Positions 43,503 through 53,036 of a stretch of DNA of 60,115 nucleotides are shown here, in pieces; position 1 is the first letter of the stretch; every line of letters starts with the position of its first letter. Origin of the DNA: Agitococcus lubricus (GTDB lineage Bacteria > Pseudomonadota > Gammaproteobacteria > Pseudomonadales > Moraxellaceae); the NCBI RefSeq assembly GCF_003051055.1, contig NZ_QAON01000018.1, positions 1 through 60,115 on the forward strand, read 5' to 3'. Below the pieces are notes generated by a model. It was not told the origin of the DNA. It did not search any database and was given only the letters and a program-made list of their open reading frames with translations. Position numbers and translations under genes: made by a program.

Positions 43503-45334
43503 GTCACATTCAACACGTTGCCCTTGTGGGTAATCCTAACTGTGGTAAAACGTCTTTATTTAACCAACTGACGGGCGCACGCCAAAAAGTCGCCAACTAT
43601 GCAGGGGTGACTGTTGAGCGCAAAGAAGGCTTTGTTAACTTACGCTCAGGCCGTCGGGTGCGTATTTTAGACTTACCAGGCGCTTACAGCTTAGAAGCCA
43701 CGAGTCCCGATGAAGCCATTACCCGTGCTATTTGTTTGGGGGAATTTGCTGACGAAACCCCGCCCGATGTTTTAGTCTGTGTGGTTGATGCGACCAATTT
43801 GCGTTTGCACTTGCGTTTTGTGTTGGAAGTAAAAGCCTTAGGTCGTCCCATGTTATTAGTCTTAAACATGATGGATGATGCAAAACGACGCGCTATTCAA
43901 ATTGATACAGCCAAATTAGCCCAATTATTGGGGGTTAATATCATTGAGACAGCCGCCGTTAAACGCCAAGGCATAGACCAACTCCTTGCTCATTTAGACC
44001 AACACGTCCCGCCAATTGCGACCCCCATGCGCGATAAAAATGTAGATATCCACCAACACGTGCGTGATATCTTGGCACAAACACTGGTGATGCCCAGAGA
44101 TACAGACCAACGGGATGATTTTTTAGACAGTATCTTGTTGCATCCTGTCGCAGGGTTGGCCATTTTAGCCGTACTCATGTTTTTTATTTTTCAGGCCGTT
44201 TTTGCGTGGGCTGCCCCGTTTATGGACGGCATAGAGTGGCTAGTGACATGGCTTAGCGAGGGCATTGGTCAACACATGGCCGATGGCTTATTAAAAGGCC
44301 TATTGATTGATGCAGTGCTGGCGGGTGTAGGTGGTGTATTGGTCTTTTTGCCACAAATTCTGATTTTATTCTTTTTTATTTTAGCGCTAGAAGAATCGGG
44401 GTATTTACCACGCGCTGCTTTTTTATTAGACCGTTTAATGTTTAAGGCAGGTTTAACAGGACGAGCCTTTATTCCTTTACTGTCGAGCTTTGCCTGTGCC
44501 GTACCAGGTATTATGGCGACACGCAGTATTAGCGATACCCGCGACCGTCTCACCACGATTATGGTCGCACCACTGATGACCTGTTCGGCACGCTTGCCTG
44601 TGTATGCCTTATTGATTGGTGCATTTGTGCCTGCACAAACCGTTGCTGGCTTATTTAATTTACAAGGTTTGGTATTGTTTGGCCTGTATTTTGGTGGCAT
44701 TTTTAGTGCGTTATTAGTCGCCACCATTATCAAATGGTTTCGCAAAGATAAAAGCGAGCATGCTCTGTTATTGGAGTTACCGAGTTATCGTTTCCCCGAC
44801 TGGCATAATATTTTATTAGGTTTATATGAGCGTGCTGGCATATTTATCAAACGCGTAGGGGGGATTATTTTAGCGCTCACGATTTTATTGTGGGTGTTAT
44901 TAACCTTTCCACAAGCCCCAGCAGATGCCACCATGCCTGCGATTGATTACAGTTTTGCAGGACGTATTGGCCATGCCTTAGCCGTCGTGTTTGAACCTAT
45001 CGGCTTTACATGGCAAATTTGTATTGCCTTGATTCCTGCGATGGCTGCGCGTGAAGTTGTGGTCTCGGCATTGGGTACAGTGTATGCGATTGCAGGGGAC
45101 GATGAGGTTATTAGTCAACAATTAGGGACGGTGATTACTGACCAATGGTCTTTAGCCACCGCATTGTCTTTGTTGGTATGGTTTGTTTTTGCACCTCAAT
45201 GTATTGCAACACTCGCAACCGTCAAGCGTGAAACAGCCTCATGGCGGACAGTGGCTATCATGGCTGTTTATTTATTTGCAACGGCGTATTTAGCGTCCTT
45301 GATTACCTATCGTATGGTGTTGGCTTTCTCATGA
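43499..45334 (+). CDS. feoB: FeoB, ferrous iron transporter
   Basis: 611 residues, shorter than the 773 of E. coli but within the range of compact FeoB proteins. The N-terminal G domain has GNPNCGKT (12-19), the switch NYAGVTVERK, DLPG and NMMD. The membrane part (about 220-611) holds two Gate motifs (the Cys of SSFACAVPG and of TCSARLPVY). It imports Fe2+ across the inner membrane. Its stop overlaps the start of the next small gene (ATGA). Confidence 0.97.
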   Translation: MSHIQHVALVGNPNCGKTSLFNQLTGARQKVANYAGVTVERKEGFVNLRSGRRVRILDLPGAYSLEATSPDEAITRAICLGEFADETPPDVLVCVVDATNLRLHLRFVLEVKALGRPMLLVLNMMDDAKRRAIQIDTAKLAQLLGVNIIETAAVKRQGIDQLLAHLDQHVPPIATPMRDKNVDIHQHVRDILAQTLVMPRDTDQRDDFLDSILLHPVAGLAILAVLMFFIFQAVFAWAAPFMDGIEWLVTWLSEGIGQHMADGLLKGLLIDAVLAGVGGVLVFLPQILILFFFILALEESGYLPRAAFLLDRLMFKAGLTGRAFIPLLSSFACAVPGIMATRSISDTRDRLTTIMVAPLMTCSARLPVYALLIGAFVPAQTVAGLFNLQGLVLFGLYFGGIFSALLVATIIKWFRKDKSEHALLLELPSYRFPDWHNILLGLYERAGIFIKRVGGIILALTILLWVLLTFPQAPADATMPAIDYSFAGRIGHALAVVFEPIGFTWQICIALIPAMAAREVVVSALGTVYAIAGDDEVISQQLGTVITDQWSLATALSLLVWFVFAPQCIATLATVKRETASWRTVAIMAVYLFATAYLASLITYRMVLAFS

Positions 45335-45609
45335 ATGAATGGATACAAAGCAGCGTCGTCATATTATTGGTGCTTTGGAGTGTGTGGCTCAGTGGGCGCC
45401 GTTATTTTCCGCAAGCTATCTATCGTTGCCAACAAGCGATTGCTAGGTATTTACGCCAACATCAGTATGTGATGTTGGCGAATTATATCTTGCCCTCAGC
45501 GCCCCAAAAAACGGGTTGTGATAGTGGTTGTGGCGGCTGTTCACAGGCGTGCCCAAGTACACAAACAAGCACACAGCCCGTAAAGTTTATTCATAAAGCT
45601 ACCCCTTAA
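45331..45609 (+). CDS. Small Cys-rich membrane protein of the feo operon (DUF6587-like)
   Basis: 92 residues from the ATG at 45331, overlapping the feoB stop. One N-terminal membrane segment (VVILLVLWSVWL), a basic stretch, then a C-terminal Cys-rich tail GCDSGCGGCSQACPS with four cysteines. The position is that of FeoC, but there is no winged helix. Similar single-helix Cys-rich proteins follow feoB in other proteobacteria; a role in iron or Fe-S handling near FeoB is inference. Confidence 0.75.
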   Translation: MNEWIQSSVVILLVLWSVWLSGRRYFPQAIYRCQQAIARYLRQHQYVMLANYILPSAPQKTGCDSGCGGCSQACPSTQTSTQPVKFIHKATP

Positions 45610-45613
45610 TACC

Positions 45614-45644
45614 GACATCTAGGTGACTCTTCCTTTTAGATGTC
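45614..45644 (+). terminator. Hairpin after the feo operon
   Basis: GACATCT (45614-45620) pairs with AGATGTC (45638-45644), just after the last feo gene. No T run follows, so termination is uncertain. Confidence 0.4.
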
Positions 45645-45777
45645 AACGGTCATATCGCAACAAACGGCATACGCTAGTTGCACTTTTAGTACCACAAAAT
45701 CCACGCTAGGCAGATGTTATCATCGCTAAATATGCTATCTTTCAGAATGCAATGAATTATTGACAAGGTTTGTCCGT

Positions 45778-48522
45778 ATGTCTCAAGTAAGTAAAATCGC
45801 TCTTTGGAGTGTGGGTAGCACCGTTGCTGTGGTGGTCGGTTTGGCAGCATTTGTCGTAGCCGTGGTTGACCCCAATGATTACAAACAAGAAATTTATCGG
45901 ATTGTCAAAGATAAGACCGACATGGATTTAGCCATCAATGACCCGATTGAATGGCAATTATGGCCAGAAATTGGCTTAAAACTCGGTAAAACCACATTGG
46001 CAGATAATGCCTCACAGCACACCTTAGTGGCTATTAATCAAGCATCCGTGAGTATTCAAGTGATGCCTCTGTTGAGTAAACAAATTGCCATTGATGCGGT
46101 GAGTTTAGATGGCGCACAAGTCAACTTTATTCAGTATGCCAATGGCACAACCAGTTGGGATAAAATGCTGAATAAACTGAAGAGTCAGCCCGAAGAAAAG
46201 TCAGAAAAAATAGCATTTAATATTCAATTATTAGACATTAATAACAGTGCTTTGCATGTGAAAGATGAAAAAACAAACATGGAAGCACAGCTCGACAAAC
46301 TGCTGGTACACGCCACGAATATTGATTTAGACAAAGCCTTTCCTGTACGACTGAAATTTAGTTATCAGCAAAAAGACGGCCAAGGCAAAACGCTGATTGC
46401 AGATAATGATTTGAATGCCACCGTACAACTCGATACAGAAGCACAACGTTATGAGTTGAAAGGGTTAATGGTGCGTAGTCATTTAGAAGGCACTTTGTTA
46501 CCAGCACCGATTATTGCCGATTTGCAAGCCGATATCCGTGCCGATGTGAAGCAACAAAAACATCAGGTTGACGGCATGAAATTAGTGGTCGACTACCAAG
46601 ACCCAAGCCTCAAAAGCCCTGCACGTATGGAAATGCAAGCCAATATTGCCGCCGATTTAGCACAGCAAGCGGTGACTATGAAGGGCTTACAAGTATCGGC
46701 AAGCTATCCACAAGTTGGGTTATCCGCCCCTGCGACACTGAAACTGGTAGCAAATGACGTACAAACACAACTCAACAGCCAACAACTGAGCCTACCTACG
46801 GTACAAATTGAGGCCAGTTATCCTGCGGCAAATCTCAAGTCACCTGCCACGCTAAAATTAAACACCGCAGTCAATGCCGACTTAAAACAACAAATTGTCC
46901 GCCTCAGTGCCATTAGTGCAGATGCAAACTATCCAGACCCTGCGCGACCCGCCCCAATCACAGCGCGATTAACGGGCATGATTGAAGCGAATTTGGCAAC
47001 GGGCGCATTAAATTTTAGTCCACTTGACCTCGTGGCCTCCCTCAGTGATAAAGCCTTCCCCAAGGTCATGCCTATTCACTTAACCGCCCCAATTACCGCC
47101 AATTGGAAAGAAGGCAAAGTTGCGTTGAATGGGTTTAATTTGGATGCTTTAAGTATCAATAGCAAAGGACAATTAGCGATTGCACTCCCTGCCTTAGCCT
47201 CAACGGCTGCCGTTAAGCCTGCCATGACACAAGGCATGAGTGTAACAGGCCAAATTAGCACGTCCAGTTTTGATGCCCGACAACTGATGCAAACCTTAGG
47301 TATGGCAGCACCTGCCATGACTGACAGCAATACCCTCAAGCGCGTCAGTGTCAGTACGCAGCTTACAGGTACCGATAATAGTATGTTACTCAAAGGCATG
47401 AAGTTACAGTTAGATGAGAGTACCTTAACAGGTGATGCAGGCCTGAGTGATATTAAACAGAAAAAAGTCTATGCCCGACTCACGGTGGATAAAATCAATG
47501 TTGACCGTTATCTACCGCCCGCAGACCCCAATGCCAAACCATCGACAGCAGGCTTATTGCCTGTAGACCTGCTTAAACAGCAAAACTTAGATGTTGCCTT
47601 AACGATTGGCCAACTGACAGCAGTAAAGTATCCGATTAAGCAATTTCAAGTGGCCAGTACGGCACAGGGTGGTGTGGTACAAGTGAGTAAGTTATCAGGC
47701 TCTATTTATAATGGCAGTTTTAATTTACCAACCACAATCGATGTGCGTGGTAAAGAGCCTGTTTTAAGCGTCAGTCCGAGCTTACAACAAATTGATATCG
47801 CCAATATCATTCAGCAATTCACCAAGAAAGACGTATTTGCAGGCAAAGCCTCATATCAAGGCAAATTAAACCTTGTCGGAAACTCGACACAGGCATGGCT
47901 GAACTCTGTGAATGGTAATAGCTCACTCAAGTTTGAGAACGGTATTCTAAAGGGCGTCAATATGATGCAATTAGTCATGACGGAAATGGGAAAGTATCAG
48001 GCCTTATTGCCGATGGTGACGGGTAAAGATGCAAATACCCTTGTCAGCAAACAAAACGACACCGAAATTGCAACCTTTTTAGGTGAGGCAGACATTAAAA
48101 ATGGTACCGTACAAACCAATGCTCTGAATGCTGACTTAAAAAAAGCCAAAATGGAGGGGAATGGCAGCTTTAATTTAGCGACGATGGAGGCAGACTACAG
48201 CTTTAAGTTCAATTTAGATAAAGCCGCAGTCGGCGAAAAATATGCCAAATATCCCATTCCCATTCGTTGTAAAGGCAAACTGACTAGCCCAGCCAGTTTA
48301 TGCTCGGTAGACAGTAAGGCCGTGCGTGATATGGCGACGACCGCGTTATTAGAAAGCGAAAAAGTACAAAAGCTAAAATCGGAGGCAGAGGCCAAAGCCA
48401 AACAAAAAATCGATGAAGCGGCACAAAAAGCAAACGTCAAGCTCAGTGAGGAAGGTCAAAAAGCGACGGAGCAGCTAAATAATAAGCTGAATGAACAATT
48501 ACAAAAATTATTTAAACCGTAA
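45778..48522 (+). CDS. AsmA-family protein
   Basis: 914 residues from the ATG at 45778, with ACAAGG 9 bases upstream. One N-terminal membrane helix (about 5-30) is followed by the AsmA start DPNDYKQEIYRIV. A very long periplasmic beta-rich region follows, with internal repeats of the form (A/S)xYPxxxLxxPAxLxL (about 225-420), and the conserved AsmA C-terminal domain (about 640-865) with LNLVGNSTQAWLNSVNGNSSLKFENG-type strands. The last 45 residues are a Lys/Glu/Ala-rich coiled coil. AsmA-like proteins are inner-membrane-anchored bridges thought to move phospholipid toward the outer membrane. Monocistronic. Confidence 0.88.
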   Translation: MSQVSKIALWSVGSTVAVVVGLAAFVVAVVDPNDYKQEIYRIVKDKTDMDLAINDPIEWQLWPEIGLKLGKTTLADNASQHTLVAINQASVSIQVMPLLSKQIAIDAVSLDGAQVNFIQYANGTTSWDKMLNKLKSQPEEKSEKIAFNIQLLDINNSALHVKDEKTNMEAQLDKLLVHATNIDLDKAFPVRLKFSYQQKDGQGKTLIADNDLNATVQLDTEAQRYELKGLMVRSHLEGTLLPAPIIADLQADIRADVKQQKHQVDGMKLVVDYQDPSLKSPARMEMQANIAADLAQQAVTMKGLQVSASYPQVGLSAPATLKLVANDVQTQLNSQQLSLPTVQIEASYPAANLKSPATLKLNTAVNADLKQQIVRLSAISADANYPDPARPAPITARLTGMIEANLATGALNFSPLDLVASLSDKAFPKVMPIHLTAPITANWKEGKVALNGFNLDALSINSKGQLAIALPALASTAAVKPAMTQGMSVTGQISTSSFDARQLMQTLGMAAPAMTDSNTLKRVSVSTQLTGTDNSMLLKGMKLQLDESTLTGDAGLSDIKQKKVYARLTVDKINVDRYLPPADPNAKPSTAGLLPVDLLKQQNLDVALTIGQLTAVKYPIKQFQVASTAQGGVVQVSKLSGSIYNGSFNLPTTIDVRGKEPVLSVSPSLQQIDIANIIQQFTKKDVFAGKASYQGKLNLVGNSTQAWLNSVNGNSSLKFENGILKGVNMMQLVMTEMGKYQALLPMVTGKDANTLVSKQNDTEIATFLGEADIKNGTVQTNALNADLKKAKMEGNGSFNLATMEADYSFKFNLDKAAVGEKYAKYPIPIRCKGKLTSPASLCSVDSKAVRDMATTALLESEKVQKLKSEAEAKAKQKIDEAAQKANVKLSEEGQKATEQLNNKLNEQLQKLFKP

Positions 48523-48540
48523 AATGTTGCGCTCAACCCG

Positions 48541-48562
48541 CCTCGCCTTAAACAAGGCGAGG
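48541..48562 (+). terminator. Hairpin after asmA-like gene
   Basis: CCTCGCCTT (48541-48549) and AAGGCGAGG (48554-48562) form a perfect 9-bp stem with a 4-base loop, 19 bases after the stop. The following sequence is only mildly T-rich, so read-through into the next gene (start 48588) is possible. Confidence 0.6.
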
Positions 48563-48587
48563 ACAGCTATTTATTGAGTATAACAAT

Positions 48588-49085
48588 ATGAAAAATATCT
48601 TGCTTGCTTTGGCACTGATGGTTGCGACTAGCCAAACTATCGCGGCTCAAATTTGTAATCCAGCCATTAGCAAAACAACGGAGCAAACACGATACCAACT
48701 GTTAAATGACGGTGCAGAAGTCAAAGACCAAAAAACAGGCCTTATTTGGCAGCGTTGTACGGTAGGACAAACGCTAACAGCGAATAGTTGTACGGGCGAA
48801 GCGGCGTTATATACATGGCAAGAAGCGCAAGACTATGCCAAAAAGCAGGCGAATCAATGGCGCGTACCCACGATTGACGAGTTAAAAACCTTACATGAAG
48901 CGGCGTGTATTGGCCCTGCTATTAACGAAGCGACCTTTGTCGATACGCCCTTAAATAATGAAACATGGTCAGCGTCGGCTGAAGGTGCAGATTATGGCAT
49001 CATGTTATCTTTTTATAATGGTGAAGTCAGTAGTAATGATAAATTGAATACCTTATATGTGCGTTTAGTCAAAACCGCTCCCTAA
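48588..49085 (+). CDS. Exported DUF1566 (Lcl-type) domain protein
   Basis: 165 residues. Signal peptide MKNILLALALMVATSQTIAA. The mature domain has the DUF1566 pattern: VKDQKTGLIWQRC, TWQEAQDYAK, WRVPTIDELKTL and a late WSAS. Cysteines near residues 23, 59, 70 and 106 may form disulfides. DUF1566 occurs in secreted and surface proteins with a C-type-lectin-like fold; function is unknown. It follows the AsmA-like gene by 65 bases. Confidence 0.85.
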   Translation: MKNILLALALMVATSQTIAAQICNPAISKTTEQTRYQLLNDGAEVKDQKTGLIWQRCTVGQTLTANSCTGEAALYTWQEAQDYAKKQANQWRVPTIDELKTLHEAACIGPAINEATFVDTPLNNETWSASAEGADYGIMLSFYNGEVSSNDKLNTLYVRLVKTAP

Positions 49086-49182
49086 TCATAGTGTATCAAA
49101 TACTAACGATGATGCTTAGGCATTGCATAAAGGCACAGGTCTGTTGTCGTCTACTCGCGAATAGCGACCTAAAACGTCAGAT

Positions 49183-49250
49183 TGAGGTGTGTTGTGTGCC
49201 GTGTCTGAGTGAATGTTTATTCAGCAGCGCAGCTCACACACAACACCTTA
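49183..49250. repeat. Long imperfect hairpin upstream of mutY
   Basis: AGGTGTGTTGTGTG (49185-49198) and CACACACAACACCT (49235-49248) pair over most of their length, flanked by TT/AA. CTGA and TTCAG pair inside near the loop. It is a single copy in this window, 39 bases before the mutY start, in a gap of about 200 bases that is otherwise featureless. Confidence 0.7.
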
Positions 49251-49288
49251 ATCGTCATTAATATCTTCACCCAATAGGTCTACGGTTC

Positions 49289-50326
49289 ATGTCTGATGCT
49301 TTTACCAATGCCGTCTTAGCATGGTTTTATGAACATGGTCGCCATGATTTACCTTGGCAACAAAATCCCACGCCCTATCGCGTATGGGTGTCGGAAATTA
49401 TGTTGCAGCAAACTCAAGTAGCCACCGTGATTCCCTATTATCAGCGCTTTATGACTACGTTTCCGACGGTAGAAGCCTTAGCGGCTGCTCCTGAAGAGGT
49501 GGTATTACAGCATTGGGCAGGATTAGGTTATTATGCACGCGCCCGAAACTTACATGATGCGGCTCAACAAGTCATGGCTTTGGGTGGCGAGTTTCCAGAT
49601 AATTTGGCTGATTTAATGGCCTTAAAAGGGATAGGGCGTTCGACGGCTGGCGCAATTTTGTCCTTAGCATGGCAAAAGCGTGGTGTGATTATGGATGGAA
49701 ATGTCAAACGTGTACTCAGCCGACACTTTGCGATTGCAGGTGATAGTAGTAGTGCCGCCATACAAGCCATCCTATGGCAGTTAGCGGATAGCCATACCCC
49801 GAATCAACAAAATCGCGCCTATACGCAAGCGATGATGGATTTAGGCGCGACATTATGTACCCGTAGCAAGCCCTTGTGTTTGTATTGTCCCGTACAACAC
49901 ACCTGTCAGGCCTATAGGCTCGGTACACCCACCGCTTTTCCACAAAAAAAGCCTAGTAAAAGCATACCGACTAAAGAAGCCTATTTTTTGTTGTTAGAAA
50001 ATGAAAAAGGGCAGTTGTTATGGGTCAAACGGCCACCTACAGGTATTTGGGGAGGGTTATGGTGCTTGCCAGAGTTGCCTGTCGCTATAGATTTAGCCCA
50101 AGAATTAAAGACACGTTATGGCCTCATTGATGCTCATATAGAAGCTAGAGCCAGTTTTAAGCATACTTTTAGCCATTATCATTTGTGGCTTAAACCGTTA
50201 TATGTGCGCGGTACTATGTTGATGGTGAATGATGAACTCAGTCAGTGGTGCGATAAAGAGCAAGCACTGACTTTAGGCCTGCCTAAGCCGATGTTGACGT
50301 TGTTAGCAGCTCTGGATGATACATGA
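49289..50326 (+). CDS. mutY: A/G-specific adenine DNA glycosylase
   Basis: 345 residues. HhH motif LKGIGRSTAGAILSLAW with the catalytic Asp in VIMDGNVKRV, the 4Fe-4S ligands CX6CX2CX5C (C-TRSKPL-C-LY-C-PVQHT-C, about residues 191-207), and a C-terminal NUDIX-like 8-oxoG-recognition domain (about 230-340). It removes adenine mispaired with 8-oxoguanine. Its last 44 bases overlap the end of the convergent diguanylate cyclase gene. Confidence 0.97.
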   Translation: MSDAFTNAVLAWFYEHGRHDLPWQQNPTPYRVWVSEIMLQQTQVATVIPYYQRFMTTFPTVEALAAAPEEVVLQHWAGLGYYARARNLHDAAQQVMALGGEFPDNLADLMALKGIGRSTAGAILSLAWQKRGVIMDGNVKRVLSRHFAIAGDSSSAAIQAILWQLADSHTPNQQNRAYTQAMMDLGATLCTRSKPLCLYCPVQHTCQAYRLGTPTAFPQKKPSKSIPTKEAYFLLLENEKGQLLWVKRPPTGIWGGLWCLPELPVAIDLAQELKTRYGLIDAHIEARASFKHTFSHYHLWLKPLYVRGTMLMVNDELSQWCDKEQALTLGLPKPMLTLLAALDDT

Positions 50327-51551
50327 CATATTGGTGCCGACCCCGTTCTTTAGCGGCGTATAGTGCTAAATCAGCTTGTTGAATCATATCAGTCACCGAT
50401 AAATGGCTACTGGGCATGATGTTGGTAATGCCAATACTGACGGTGACATGTGGGGCAATATCAGATTGACTATGAACCATCTTGAGTGCATCGACCGCTT
50501 GAATAATCCGTTCAGCCACACTGACGCCACCGCTCGCTTTGGTATTAGGTAACAATAAAATAAATTCTTCACCCCCGTAACGCGCCACCATATCTGAGGC
50601 GCGTAGTGTGCTATGGCTGAGGGTTTGTGCAATCATTTTTAGACAATCATCACCTGCACTGTGGCCATAATAGTCATTAAAGCGTTTGAAAAAATCAACG
50701 TCCAGTAGCAGTACGGTTAAGGGTTGTTGGTCGCGTAATGCGCGTTCCCATTCTTTATAGGCGATATCATCAAAATAACGTCGATTAGCAATGCCCGTCA
50801 GGGCATCTTGATGTGCCATCAAATCTAATTGTTGATTAAGTCGGGTTAATTCATGGGTTTGGTGGTCAAGTAAAATGCTTTGTAAAAACGCTAAACGCTC
50901 ATGCCATTCGGTAATGGCCGCTAAAATCACCACAACGGCACTATATAAAATATAATAATTGCTAAATTTGATGTAATTAAATGGTAGATGATGACTTTCA
51001 ATATATAAGTAGGCGAGTAGACCACTCGCACATAAAATGCCTACAAAATACAGGGTACTAAACCGTAAGCCAAACGCCATTAAGATAATCGCAACCATCA
51101 AATGATAAACGACAAACTCACTATAATCCCCTGTGTGCGCGAGAGCTAGCGCGGTAATCACATATAAAATAAACACGCATAGTGGTGCCATCACATGATA
51201 AAAATGCGCCTGCACCCATCTGAGACGAGATCCATATAAAATGCAAGAAATAGCCACAGTGAGGGGACTATAGACGTATTTGACAATAAAAAAATCATTG
51301 GCTGCCGCAGTATCAGGATAATAGGCAATCACATTAATGATAATTAGCACAAACATAATCAACAAAAAGTAATGGCCAGCCGCAATAAAAGCTAAACTGT
51401 CCTGAATACGTTTGGCAACAAAGCGTTCTTCTAAGGCGGCAAACGGGAAGTGAAAAACAGGGTTACGGTGTTTGAGGCAATTCTCAATGAATGTCAGCAA
51501 GGCAGGGCTATAGCAAACTTGCTTATCCGCAGGTGATTCTGTTGACCGCAT
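50283..51551 (-). CDS. Membrane diguanylate cyclase, tandem paralog 1
   Basis: 422 residues. A cytoplasmic N-terminus (about 1-60) is followed by about six membrane helices (65-235) and a GGDEF domain (about 250-410). The active site is GGEEF near residue 325, and the RxxD inhibitory site (RASD) lies five residues before it, so c-di-GMP synthesis with product feedback is expected. It shares architecture, the KR-x-(Q/E) pre-membrane segment and the H-E-L/R-L-N linker with the next two genes. The membrane part has no named sensor family that I recognise. Confidence 0.92.
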   Translation of the reverse strand: MRSTESPADKQVCYSPALLTFIENCLKHRNPVFHFPFAALEERFVAKRIQDSLAFIAAGHYFLLIMFVLIIINVIAYYPDTAAANDFFIVKYVYSPLTVAISCILYGSRLRWVQAHFYHVMAPLCVFILYVITALALAHTGDYSEFVVYHLMVAIILMAFGLRFSTLYFVGILCASGLLAYLYIESHHLPFNYIKFSNYYILYSAVVVILAAITEWHERLAFLQSILLDHQTHELTRLNQQLDLMAHQDALTGIANRRYFDDIAYKEWERALRDQQPLTVLLLDVDFFKRFNDYYGHSAGDDCLKMIAQTLSHSTLRASDMVARYGGEEFILLLPNTKASGGVSVAERIIQAVDALKMVHSQSDIAPHVTVSIGITNIMPSSHLSVTDMIQQADLALYAAKERGRHQYVMYHPELLTTSTSA

Positions 51552-51606
51552 ACGTGCCCCAAAACAATGGTTTAGAACTGAACTCAGTACAAGCGGTATC
51601 TCAGCT

Positions 51607-52893
51607 CTAGCTATTTTTGAATTTCACCGACATAGGCTCGAAATAGTGTTTATAGCCATGTCTTCCTGCTGCTTTTGCTTTATAGAGTGCCGCATCGGCA
51701 TTAGCCACTAAGGCACTTAACTGGTTTTGTTCGTTGGGCATCATACTACAAATACCAATACTAACGGTAATATGGTGTGTGACTAAGGAGCGTTTATGAG
51801 GAATCGCTAAACGGTCTATCGCATCTAAAATACGATGTGCGACTTCTTCTGCTCCCATGCTGTCGGTATTAGGTAATAAAACCACAAATTCTTCGCCACC
51901 ATAACGTGCGACTAAATCGGCAGGACGTAAGAGCGCATCATGCATGGTGCGTGCAACTTGCTGTAAACATTTGTCACCTGCGGCGTGACCATAGTTGTCG
52001 TTATAAAGTTTGAAGTGGTCTATATCAATAAACAATAAGGCTAAGGGTTGCTCTTCCCGCCGCGCACGTTCCCATTCAATGGTCAGGTAATCATCAAAAG
52101 CACGCCGATTAGCCACACCTGATAAGGCATCTTCCCGTGCAATGGTTGCTAAATGTTGATTCATTTGTTCGAGTTCATGCGATTTGATGGCGACTAACAC
52201 TTCATGCAAAAAACCCAGACGTTCTCGTCGTTCAACAAAAAAAGCAATATTGAGCAAGACGACGATGACTAAGACAAAGCTGTGTAAAACTTGTAAGGTA
52301 GGCACAAACCAATGGTTAACAAAGACTGTCGCACCCGCCATCAGTGTGCCGCACAAAATGATTAACGCACTTTTGAGACATAAAAAGCGTAGGGTATGAG
52401 TAATGATAATAAGACAGATAATGATGTTATAAGAGGCGTAGATATTGTGTTCGCCATCAGGATAGGCGAGTGCGCCAATCAGCAATTGATAGAGCAATAA
52501 GGTCATACTTGGTGCAAGTAAATAATGATAAATCAGCTCATGGCTATGCGGGAGGTAGGCACAGATATTCAAGACGATAATGAGGAAGCCTGTTGAAATT
52601 AAACAGCCTTGCCAGATGAGATAATGACTTTCCGTCAGTAGTTGTGGAAAAAAAATAGTCGTTCCACACAAGATAACGAGATATAACACTAGCCATAAGC
52701 CAGCAGCAATCTTAAAGATTTGGCTAAACTCTTGACTGCGCTTGACTAAAAAACATTGTTCTAAATCGGAACGAAAGTGAATGAAGAGGGGTTTTTGTTG
52801 TAGTAATTGTTGCACATAATGGTTCATTGAACTGTCTTGAGCCAGCTCAGTCAGTAGGTGTGGCAATGTCGGGCTAAGTTTAATATCGGCCAT
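51607..52893 (-). CDS. Membrane diguanylate cyclase, tandem paralog 2
   Basis: 428 residues with the same layout as its neighbours: N-terminal cytoplasmic segment, about six membrane helices (70-235) and a GGDEF domain with GGEEF near residue 331 and I-site RPAD. It starts 143 bases after the stop of paralog 3 and ends 55 bases before paralog 1. No clear ribosome binding site is seen before the ATG. Confidence 0.92.
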   Translation of the reverse strand: MADIKLSPTLPHLLTELAQDSSMNHYVQQLLQQKPLFIHFRSDLEQCFLVKRSQEFSQIFKIAAGLWLVLYLVILCGTTIFFPQLLTESHYLIWQGCLISTGFLIIVLNICAYLPHSHELIYHYLLAPSMTLLLYQLLIGALAYPDGEHNIYASYNIIICLIIITHTLRFLCLKSALIILCGTLMAGATVFVNHWFVPTLQVLHSFVLVIVVLLNIAFFVERRERLGFLHEVLVAIKSHELEQMNQHLATIAREDALSGVANRRAFDDYLTIEWERARREEQPLALLFIDIDHFKLYNDNYGHAAGDKCLQQVARTMHDALLRPADLVARYGGEEFVVLLPNTDSMGAEEVAHRILDAIDRLAIPHKRSLVTHHITVSIGICSMMPNEQNQLSALVANADAALYKAKAAGRHGYKHYFEPMSVKFKNS

Positions 52894-53036
52894 AAACTGT
52901 AATTATTTTATTATGGTATAGGGTCTGTGGATGTTTTACGTGTGACCCACAATCACAACGTCAACAGCCCCCAGAAACACAGATATTAATCACCAAAAGT
53001 GCCAGATAGCCGTCACAAATATCGCGTATATGTGTT

